A stretch of 64,000 nucleotides of DNA, taken from assembly GCA_016866235.1 (NCBI GenBank), contig VGMW01000007.1, positions 31,669 through 95,668 on the forward strand, in the 5' to 3' direction. Position numbers and translations under genes: made by a program. The notes beneath the pieces are model-generated. The model was given only the letters and a program-made list of their open reading frames with translations, was not told the origin of the DNA and ran no database searches. Of this stretch, positions 54,911-62,372 are shown piece by piece. The stretch is from Bacteroidota bacterium. Its GTDB lineage: Bacteria; Bacteroidota; Bacteroidia; Cytophagales; Cyclobacteriaceae. Each line of letters begins with the position of its first letter. Position 1 is the first letter of the stretch.

Positions 54911-55972
54911 TCATTGGCTGATGATGTAATTCCAGCCATGGTGATCAGGGGTGATGCCGGTTCGGATGTCGTGCAGCATGGAGGCAGCTTTGTTTTGAAA
55001 GGCGTTGTGGTCAGGTGCTGGAATGGAATGGTCTTTGTTTCCGATGCGGATGGTGGCTATTGGGGCGACCACGGCTGCGGTTCCTGTACCAAAAGCCTCG
55101 GTGATCGTTCCTTTGGAAAGTTGACGGTCTAGTTCAGCCACGGAAATTCTTCTTTCTTCCACTTCCATTCCCCAGTCGCGGGCAAGGGTAAGGATGGAGT
55201 CGCGCGTAACCCCGGCGAGGATGGCAGTATTCAGAGAGGGCGTGATGAGTTTTCCTTCTGCTACAAACATGATGTTCATCATGCCTGCTTCATCGATGTA
55301 TTGATGGTCGCGTGCATCGGTCCAAATGACCTGATCAAAACCTTCTTCGTTTGCCATCTTAACGGGGTAGTAGCTGCTTCCATAGTTGCCGGCGCATTTG
55401 GCGTAGCCAGTACCGCCTTCTGCGGTGCGGGTGAAATGTGTTTCTACTTTAAGGCGGTAAGGTTTCCCAAAATATTTTCCTGCCGGACTGGTAAGGATGA
55501 TGAATTGGTACTCGTCTGAAATTTTGATTTTGAGTCTGGATTCAGAGGCGAAGCAAAAGGGTCTGAGGTATAGGGAGGAGCCTGGGTTGGAAGGCACCCA
55601 TTGATGATCGGTTTTAAGCAAGGCGGTCAGGCCGTCCATGAACATGGCTTCTGATACGGTTGGCATGCACATTCGTTCAAGTGAACGATTGAAACGGTTG
55701 AAGTGGGTGTTGGGGCGAAAGACAGAGATGCTTCCATCCTTCATGCGGAAGGCTTTCATGCCTTCGAAAACGGATTGACCGTAATGCAGGGAAAGCATGG
55801 AAGGGAAGAACTCAATTTTTCCATAGGGCACAATTCGATGGTTGGACCACTGGCCATTTTGGAAGGAGGCGCAGAACATATGGTCCGAGCACTGCTTCCC
55901 GAATTCCGGGTTGGCAAGGAATTCAGGCTTTAATGTTGAAATCGGTGTTAGAGAATAGGAAATGGAGGTCAT
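54911..55972 (-). CDS. Branched-chain amino acid aminotransferase family (IlvE-like)
   Basis: A 353-residue class IV PLP aminotransferase with GQSVFEGMKAFR, the PLP lysine in GYAKCAGNYGSS and the EEVFGTGTA-type block (TEAFGTGTAAVV). It transfers amino groups on branched-chain amino acids; in this location, just upstream of the hydroxylase, it could also act on tyrosine. The ATG at 55972 fits the promoter below. It precedes the hydroxylase gene by 28 bases on the same strand. Confidence 0.88.
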   Translation of the reverse strand: MTSISYSLTPISTLKPEFLANPEFGKQCSDHMFCASFQNGQWSNHRIVPYGKIEFFPSMLSLHYGQSVFEGMKAFRMKDGSISVFRPNTHFNRFNRSLERMCMPTVSEAMFMDGLTALLKTDHQWVPSNPGSSLYLRPFCFASESRLKIKISDEYQFIILTSPAGKYFGKPYRLKVETHFTRTAEGGTGYAKCAGNYGSSYYPVKMANEEGFDQVIWTDARDHQYIDEAGMMNIMFVAEGKLITPSLNTAILAGVTRDSILTLARDWGMEVEERRISVAELDRQLSKGTITEAFGTGTAAVVAPIATIRIGNKDHSIPAPDHNAFQNKAASMLHDIRTGITPDHHGWNYIISQ

Positions 55973-55993
55973 CTGGTTCTTTAAAATAGCCCA

Positions 55994-56025
55994 CAAACGT
56001 ATGTTAGTTTGTAAAAAAGACCAAA
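55994..56025 (-). promoter_or_regulatory. Predicted ilvE-hydroxylase promoter
   Basis: On the minus strand TTTG (56022-56025), 20 bases, then TACGTTTG (55994-56001), an exact consensus match, about 21 bases before the ATG at 55972. Confidence 0.75.
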
Positions 56026-56093
56026 TCGGACGAGCAAATTTCCCGCATTGGTGTTGGGGTCGCTGGATAAGGGTTTAAGTGGTGTGGAAACTG

Positions 56094-56101
56094 TAAATTT
56101 G
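56094..56101 (+). promoter_or_regulatory. -7 element ahead of the truncated lipoprotein gene
   Basis: TAAATTTG, an exact TAnnTTTG match on the plus strand, 25 bases before an ATG that encodes a lipoprotein signal peptide. No clear -33 element. Confidence 0.45.
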
Positions 56102-56110
56102 GGCCCTACA

Positions 56111-57562
56111 TTAATCCCACTTTTTATGAAAATCCGATCCGGACTGTTTGTTTTTATGGTGCTGCTGTTTACTTCCTGTGATTTGCTGGACCTGATGCAG
56201 ACCAAGTCCGGTATGGTTTTGGGTTGATTTGGTGGTAAAAAATGGATCGGTGACCAGGTTGATGTGCTCGGCAGGGATTCCTTTTCCAGTGTCCATAATT
56301 TCTAAAATCACCGAATCGGGATTGGCCATAATGGACACGTTGATTGTTCCTTTGCCATCGATTGATTCAATGGCATTTTGTAGCACGTTCATGATGGCCT
56401 GATGTAACTTGTCCTGGTTGGCCAAAATGATCACCGATTTAACATCCTTATCCAGTTGTAAAGTGATGTTTTGGTTCAGTTGGTGTTGAATAACACCAAG
56501 GCAGTTGTCTAATATTTTAACAACATCGGTTTCTTCCTCTGGTTTATTGGATTGGCGGTCGAATTGATTCAGGCTGTCGACAACTTTTTTAATGCGGTTC
56601 ACGCCTCCTTCAATAATATCCAATAGTTTTCCATTGTTGGAATTTTGATCTCCCGAGAACTGTGGCCTCATGCGCAGCACCTGCGCAGACCCTTTTAGGT
56701 AGTTCAGTGGATTTTTGATTTCATGCGATACGCCGGCGGTAAGCATTCCAAGGGTAGAAAGTCTTTCAGAAACCATCAGTTGCTGCCGCAGGCGTTTCAC
56801 TTGTTCTTTCTTTTTTTCTAATTCAGCATTTTTATTCCTGATCTCTTCATTTTGAAACCTTAGCAATTCATTTTCATCGTTGATGGTTTGATTGACTGCT
56901 TCCAGGTATTTGGTTCTTTCCTTCAGAATGTTTTCCAGGTTGTTGTTTAGAAACTGGATTTCAGATTTCTTCCTTTCCAGTACGATATTTTGTGTTTCAA
57001 TTTCTTTGGCGCCTTTTTTTAATTCCTCCCTAAACCAATGAATAATTACGATTAGTGCGGCAGACAGCCCTAAATGGATCGTCAGGTCTGCCATCCATTG
57101 TCCATAGTTGTTCCAAAGTTTTAGCGGGTTTAACCCATATTCCAATTTCCCAGTCATAAAACCAAGTCCCACCAAAAAATAGATGCTGGTCAGGCCGATG
57201 GTCCAAAACATAGCCCGCCGAAAATTTGACAGTAAAAGAATTACTGCCGGACCGAAGACTATAAAAACTTTGGCAGGTGCAAATATTCCGAAGGTTAATG
57301 TTCCAAAGAGGTACATCACCATCAACAGAATAAAAATTAATATTCCCTTTGCGATGGGTGACAACCGCGCCCTGATTCGATAGAGAACGAGCAGCGATAG
57401 AGAAATCAGGACCCGAATCCAGGTGAAAATATTGATGAATTCAGGGTAGTCCCTGAACAAGGTGAAGAAAGTGGAAAGGTTGGCAAAAATGGCAAACAGG
57501 AATAGGGCGAGATCAATAAATCTATTTCCAACTTCAAGAAGGCTTTGCCTGACCTTATCCAT
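56111..57562 (-). CDS. Sensor histidine kinase, truncated at its 3' end
   Basis: A 483-residue membrane kinase. Residues 1-175 hold about six transmembrane segments, 175-270 form a coiled coil, the HisKA phosphoacceptor is His in SHEIKNPLNYL near residue 283, and the ATPase domain has NVLQNAIESI (N box), DTGKGIP (G1), DPFFTTK (F box) and TGLGL (G2). After TGLGL the usual end (helix plus GSIxIxSxxGxGTxFxLxLP) is missing and is replaced by a basic, unrelated tail of 28 residues. The gene is therefore probably damaged. No response regulator is adjacent. Confidence 0.85.
   Translation of the reverse strand: MDKVRQSLLEVGNRFIDLALFLFAIFANLSTFFTLFRDYPEFINIFTWIRVLISLSLLVLYRIRARLSPIAKGILIFILLMVMYLFGTLTFGIFAPAKVFIVFGPAVILLLSNFRRAMFWTIGLTSIYFLVGLGFMTGKLEYGLNPLKLWNNYGQWMADLTIHLGLSAALIVIIHWFREELKKGAKEIETQNIVLERKKSEIQFLNNNLENILKERTKYLEAVNQTINDENELLRFQNEEIRNKNAELEKKKEQVKRLRQQLMVSERLSTLGMLTAGVSHEIKNPLNYLKGSAQVLRMRPQFSGDQNSNNGKLLDIIEGGVNRIKKVVDSLNQFDRQSNKPEEETDVVKILDNCLGVIQHQLNQNITLQLDKDVKSVIILANQDKLHQAIMNVLQNAIESIDGKGTINVSIMANPDSVILEIMDTGKGIPAEHINLVTDPFFTTKSTQNHTGLGLHQVQQITGSKQQHHKNKQSGSDFHKKWD
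56126..56227 (+). pseudogene. Truncated lipoprotein gene (5' fragment)
   Basis: A 33-codon frame that looks like a lipoprotein signal peptide: M-K-I-R-S, then GLFVFMVLLF, then the lipobox-like TSC at the cleavage site and DLLDL. It is preceded by an exact TAnnTTTG promoter element, and it ends where it runs into the histidine kinase gene on the other strand (accaagtccggt is the antisense of the kinase TGLG codons). It is best explained as the remaining 5' end of a former convergent gene. Confidence 0.5.
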
Positions 57563-57806
57563 TCACTTTTTCGTTCGGGCAAGTTAGCGTTTACATTCAG
57601 TTCATTTCACTTAAAACTGAACAAGATTCATAGAATTATTTAGGCCGGAGAAATAAATCTGGTTTTTGAATCTGGAGGAATTTGCCATTTTGCGCTGATT
57701 AATTATTAGAAAATGATTGGACGTTGAATGCCTCTGAATTCAACCTGGTAATTAAATTTACCACTCCAAGACCGTTTAACCGACCACGACCTGTCCTTCT
57801 TTTGCC

Positions 57807-60719
57807 TTGAAAAACCAAATACTTTCACGTTGCTGTACAGCACTTGCCATGAGTGTGGCAGTTCTGTGGCTATCATCGCCTTTGTCGAGCCTTGCTCAAC
57901 AGACCGATGTTTCCGTGCTCTATTCAGGAAGAAGTTTTGGTGCACTGGGAACACTCAAGCTTCAGGATGAGCATGAGTTGCTCACGGCCCAGGCAGCAGA
58001 TGAAAAAAAGACCTTTAAGCTGGTCAACCACCATGCCTGGCGCGCTCCCGGGGTTACCATTTTCATGCCCACCGATGAACCCAAGGGCGATGAGCTTGGT
58101 GAGGTTCTATCTCTGCTTAAAGAGGCAGAACGAAAAGAGTCTGTCCCTGCGCTCCTGTCACAAAATGTTCTACTGGTTCAGGATCCGTGGCGTGGCGGCG
58201 AAAATCTATTTGACCTGCTGGATAGGAATCCAAAACGTAAAAAAGAATTCAGTGATCTGATTAAAATTAATGTGACCGTTTCAAGGGTTCGGACTTCCAA
58301 GGGGTTGAGGGTAACCATCGTCGAACAGTCCGGCGCCACATGGCCAAAATCTCCTGCTGGTTGGGCGGTTGGTGAAATGAATCGAATTGACATTGGTGAA
58401 GCCAGAATGTTTGAGTTGCCTTTCATCATTGGTGGTATGGGCTCCCGGGCAACTTTGATTCGGGAGATCACCTCAAAAGAAAAAAATGTGCTGCTCGTGG
58501 ATCTCGGTCATCAGGATGGTGAAATGGGTCACAGCCGATACGATCGTGCGTTAATGGATTTCACAGCATTGAAAGATTTGGGTTATAAGGTGGTTGTTCC
58601 GTTTGAATTTGAATTGGCGATGGGATTAAAACAACTGGACAAAATCATTGAACAGTTCCCAGGCATTGGATTTCTGGCGAGCAACATTAAAGTCAATGAC
58701 ACCATTTTTAAAACCAGTATGGTGGTGGACTATGGAGGTGTTAAAATCGGTTTGGTTGGATTGGTTAATCCTGATTTAAAAGATCGATTGCCCAGGACCT
58801 CCCTGAATGAATTTACGTTTCAACCTCCCACGCAGGCTGCCAGGAGGGAAGTGGAATTGCTCAGAGCCATGGGTGTTCATTCCATAATCGTGTTGTCCAA
58901 CATGGATCCCTCTGAAAATGCCAACATTGCAGAGGAGGTCAGAGGAATAGATGCGATTGTTGCCGATATGCCTGTTAGGAAGGCGCCGGAAACTTTAAAG
59001 CTCCGGGTTGAATTGCCTGATCGGCCAGTGGTGCGACCAGGGATACCTGCACTTATTGCGCGCGCTGCAGCCAATGGTATTGGTCTTGGTCACCTCAAAT
59101 TATCTTTTAAAAATGGATCACCATTTTCCACCAGCCCGTCGCTTTCACTCCTTGAGCATGCCTTTTTACCGGTGACCGATAAAATTCCGGTTGACACATT
59201 GATTGCTCACAAACTTTCAATACTGAATACAGAGGTGCGCCGACCGCGCGGCGAGGTGCTCTTCCCGGCCTTCACGGATCTTGAAGAGAAATTTCCACAG
59301 ATTGCCACCTACGATGAAATCACCAAGACGGGCCGGGTCTCGCAGCCGCTGTGGGAGGAACTTATTTCTCGAAGGTTGCGCATTCAATCAGAAGCAGAAG
59401 TTGCGGTTATCCGACGGCTTGAACAGTTTCCTCCACTGGTCGGAAAGTTGCATGAGCGGGAAATTGAACAGTGGCTCTGGACCGAAGATGAAGTGGTGGA
59501 AGTCGACATGCCCGGCGCTGACCTAAAGGCGTTGTTGCGATCAGATGTTCGCAATGAATTGGCGTACAACGGTATTGATTTATCCCGCAACCTTATCCTT
59601 GGTCATCGCATCGATGATGGTTACCTGTACCGCGTGACCACCACCGATGTCATTTATGAAGGTGGCCGCTCCGGATTTTTTTCCAGGGCAAGACGGGTCC
59701 ATAAAAATTTTCTGCAAGATCCTGTTAGTGGGAAAATTATTGTTTTAAAGAACGCAGACCTTAAGGAAGGCGGAGATCATAAATTAAGCTTGCGTGAATT
59801 TATGATCACTGAACTCAAGCGTATAAAAACCGAGGCGAGCGGTGAAAAACAAATTGATGTTATTGGGAACATGTTGTTACCGGAAAAATCAGTCTCCAAC
59901 CTCTTCACCTTTTCTTTCGATCGTCCAACCGTCTGGACTTCACTCAACACTGTTTCCGGTAATGAGGGCTACGAGCGGGTTCCTGAGAGCCGTGTACTGG
60001 CTAAAGATGCCTTCGTGGCCGGTGCCAATGGGCGGTTTGTATTGTCGAAAGAAGCACAACGGGCCGCAACTGATCTTGGATTTGGATTTGCTTATGCAAC
60101 ACAAAAAGTCCGTAACAATGGAACGGTCGATAATGTGGAGTCTGCAGACGACATCAAAATTGATCTCACGGTCCGACCTTCGGCTTTAAGAATAGAACCC
60201 GGAAAGTTGCAACCCTTTGCACGAAGTCTGTTTGATTCTGAATTTTCGCCTACCATCAACAACACTACGGAGGAGGTAAATCCAAGGCAGTTGTCCCTTC
60301 GTGCAGTGGGTGGTGTTTTGTTGACCAGTAAGGGAAGTTGGCGCAACACCGATCTTGGTCTGGTTTTGGAAAATGATTTTGGAAGACCAAATCCTCAGCT
60401 TGGTTTGCAATCACGCTCACAGTTTGAAAAGCGCCTGGGTAGCACAAGGACCGGATTTCTTACCTATCGGCTTCGTAACGATATGACGTATTTCTTTCCT
60501 GCACCAAAAGACACGGAAGCCAACCTTGGTTTGCGCTACAATATGATTCATGATATTTTGATACCATTGGTTGATGAGCTTTCACTTTCTGTTACAGCCG
60601 ATCTATTATTTTTTAAGGGTAAGGTAGAGCAGACCAGGCAACTTGGCCTTAGCTCTCAGCTGCGCGTAGGCATTACTTACGACCGACTATGGAAGCCTCG
60701 CTACCAGCCATTCTTCTGA
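57807..60719 (+). CDS. Exported 5'-nucleotidase-like protein with degenerate active site
   Basis: A 970-residue secreted protein (signal peptide to about residue 31, ending LAQQ). Residues about 30-320 resemble the metallophosphatase domain of UshA-type 5'-nucleotidases and about 430-560 the 5'-nucleotidase C-terminal domain (VEVDMPGADLKALL). But the N-terminal DxH motif and the GNHEFD motif are missing: the equivalents read LYSGRSFG and VVPFEFELAMG. It is probably a pseudoenzyme. The last 240 residues are beta-rich and end in aromatic F-F, like an outer membrane barrel end. Start codon is TTG; ATG at 57849 is the alternative. Confidence 0.72.
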   Translation: MKNQILSRCCTALAMSVAVLWLSSPLSSLAQQTDVSVLYSGRSFGALGTLKLQDEHELLTAQAADEKKTFKLVNHHAWRAPGVTIFMPTDEPKGDELGEVLSLLKEAERKESVPALLSQNVLLVQDPWRGGENLFDLLDRNPKRKKEFSDLIKINVTVSRVRTSKGLRVTIVEQSGATWPKSPAGWAVGEMNRIDIGEARMFELPFIIGGMGSRATLIREITSKEKNVLLVDLGHQDGEMGHSRYDRALMDFTALKDLGYKVVVPFEFELAMGLKQLDKIIEQFPGIGFLASNIKVNDTIFKTSMVVDYGGVKIGLVGLVNPDLKDRLPRTSLNEFTFQPPTQAARREVELLRAMGVHSIIVLSNMDPSENANIAEEVRGIDAIVADMPVRKAPETLKLRVELPDRPVVRPGIPALIARAAANGIGLGHLKLSFKNGSPFSTSPSLSLLEHAFLPVTDKIPVDTLIAHKLSILNTEVRRPRGEVLFPAFTDLEEKFPQIATYDEITKTGRVSQPLWEELISRRLRIQSEAEVAVIRRLEQFPPLVGKLHEREIEQWLWTEDEVVEVDMPGADLKALLRSDVRNELAYNGIDLSRNLILGHRIDDGYLYRVTTTDVIYEGGRSGFFSRARRVHKNFLQDPVSGKIIVLKNADLKEGGDHKLSLREFMITELKRIKTEASGEKQIDVIGNMLLPEKSVSNLFTFSFDRPTVWTSLNTVSGNEGYERVPESRVLAKDAFVAGANGRFVLSKEAQRAATDLGFGFAYATQKVRNNGTVDNVESADDIKIDLTVRPSALRIEPGKLQPFARSLFDSEFSPTINNTTEEVNPRQLSLRAVGGVLLTSKGSWRNTDLGLVLENDFGRPNPQLGLQSRSQFEKRLGSTRTGFLTYRLRNDMTYFFPAPKDTEANLGLRYNMIHDILIPLVDELSLSVTADLLFFKGKVEQTRQLGLSSQLRVGITYDRLWKPRYQPFF

Positions 60720-60858
60720 GCATCGCGTAGTAAAATTTTTATATCTGGTTGCTCATGAAATCCATGTTGCAGCGTTGCCAAGCTCTAGGGTTATATCTCT
60801 GCTAGCATTGGTATCACATGAAAATGTCTTGTTAAGAACACGCTTGAGTTTTTGCGTA

Positions 60859-60875
60859 CATCACAAAATGTGATG
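60859..60875. promoter_or_regulatory. Inverted repeat CATCACA-AAA-TGTGATG
   Basis: A perfect 7-base inverted repeat with a 3-base centre, 19 bases upstream of the next start codon. It resembles half-sites of Crp-type regulators in inside-out order and could be an operator. Confidence 0.4.
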
Positions 60876-60894
60876 ATCTTCGACACTATTTTTT

Positions 60895-62307
60895 ATGGAG
60901 CGTAAAGGTTTATCGCAAAAGATTCAGGAAGCATCTGCTGTGTTTGGTCCGCTTAGCGGCGTGTTTGGATTCATCGGAGATGTCATCACACCGCTTGTGC
61001 CGGTGTTGCCCATACTGACTGCAACCCTTGCTGGTGTTTGTCTGGTGATCGGCATAGCGTATGGCGTTAAGAAAAGACGCGTTAAGGAAACGGAGGTCCC
61101 TCGGTTTCTTCCACAAATGATTATCCTCACCATTGTTTTTCTCATTTTCACCATCATGGGTTTTGGCAACAAGCGTGGATTTATGGGTGAGCACGTTGAA
61201 TTTATAGCGCAGCTTCAAGCGGCAGTTTTTAAGCTAGAGGAAGCCGCCGGATTGGAAGAAGAGGAAGATGAGGCGCCAAATATTGTAATCAACAACACGC
61301 CGGCCCCCTCCACTTTAATTGATGCTCATTATGGCGAACTCCAGAAAAGAATTCTGGCAGGTGCCTACACCGATGTGCCGAAATCTGTTGAGGATGTGCT
61401 CGTCAACGCAATGGTGTACAGCAATATTGGAAACCTTAAGCAGGCCGACTCCTCTTTTGTAAAACTCTTTAACGAGGGTTACATCCGATATGATCTCACT
61501 TATAAATTCTACGAAACGCTCTTCACTCGCTTTGAGGGCAATGAAGATTCCATCCGAATGCGGATTGCTGCAGCCGGTCTAACCGATAATGAAATGATGC
61601 GTCTGGCTACAGTGGATTTCCATTTCAATGGCGTATCCTATTATGCACAGGTTGATCAAATTAAATTAAGCAATCCTGAACTCAGAGCATTCGCAGAAAA
61701 CCTAAAGGCAAGGTCACTTTGCAACGATGCTGACCGCTTCGGGCTTTATCGTAACTACATCATCGGCTATTGGGCGCCCGTCTGGGACAACAACGCTGAG
61801 AAACTTGATCGCCGCATCATCAAAACACGCAAGCATTTCTTCGATTATTCAAAAATGTTGGATCGTTATCAGGCGGAATCAGGACTCATGGGATTCGCCT
61901 GCTCCAATTGTAACCTGGATGAAATCACTTCTGCTCAAAGCAAAGAACTCCGTAAGCATGCTCCCATGCTTTGGTCACGAATCGCCGGTAGCAATGGACT
62001 CAAATCACCTGAATCCAACCGCTACACCGTAAGTGGAAGGGTAGTGGATGAAGAGGGCAATCCAATTCGCGATATTCTGATTACCGATTTTGATACCCAG
62101 GTAGACCTATTGGATGAATTCAATATGTCCAGCACCGATGAGGAAGGTAAATTCACGCTCGTGACCTCGAAGGGTAACATGTTGCAACTCAAAGCCATTT
62201 TTACTGAAAGAGAATTTTTGGATCAATTTCAGGTTGCCGTCAAAAATGACTTAGGTGACCTGGTCCTCAAATCGCGTAAGCCAAAAGTTCCTATCGCTTC
62301 CAACTAG
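60895..62307 (+). CDS. Membrane-anchored protein with carboxypeptidase regulatory-like domain
   Basis: A 470-residue protein of unknown function. It has two transmembrane segments (about 32-58 and 72-92) near the N-terminus, an acidic linker (about 116-126), a helical, Cys-containing domain of about 240 residues (C-x-N-C in GFACSNCNLDE), and a C-terminal domain (about 385-465) similar to carboxypeptidase regulatory-like folds (VSGRVVDEEGNPIRDILI). That last type of domain is common in Bacteroidota envelope proteins. A repeat operator lies just upstream. Confidence 0.7.
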   Translation: MERKGLSQKIQEASAVFGPLSGVFGFIGDVITPLVPVLPILTATLAGVCLVIGIAYGVKKRRVKETEVPRFLPQMIILTIVFLIFTIMGFGNKRGFMGEHVEFIAQLQAAVFKLEEAAGLEEEEDEAPNIVINNTPAPSTLIDAHYGELQKRILAGAYTDVPKSVEDVLVNAMVYSNIGNLKQADSSFVKLFNEGYIRYDLTYKFYETLFTRFEGNEDSIRMRIAAAGLTDNEMMRLATVDFHFNGVSYYAQVDQIKLSNPELRAFAENLKARSLCNDADRFGLYRNYIIGYWAPVWDNNAEKLDRRIIKTRKHFFDYSKMLDRYQAESGLMGFACSNCNLDEITSAQSKELRKHAPMLWSRIAGSNGLKSPESNRYTVSGRVVDEEGNPIRDILITDFDTQVDLLDEFNMSSTDEEGKFTLVTSKGNMLQLKAIFTEREFLDQFQVAVKNDLGDLVLKSRKPKVPIASN

Positions 62308-62372
62308 TTTTTTACGTAAGATTTTCATTTAATTTGGGTTCGTTGTGAACGGCTCTGATTAAAACCTATTGC

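Noticed and set aside
55981..56205. Minus-strand frame continuing past the kinase end (KSGINVGPKFTVSTPL)
   Set aside because: It resembles a kinase G2-end only loosely and its spacing after TGLGL is off by several residues. The plus-strand promoter and signal peptide fit a deletion better. Kept as the competing explanation.
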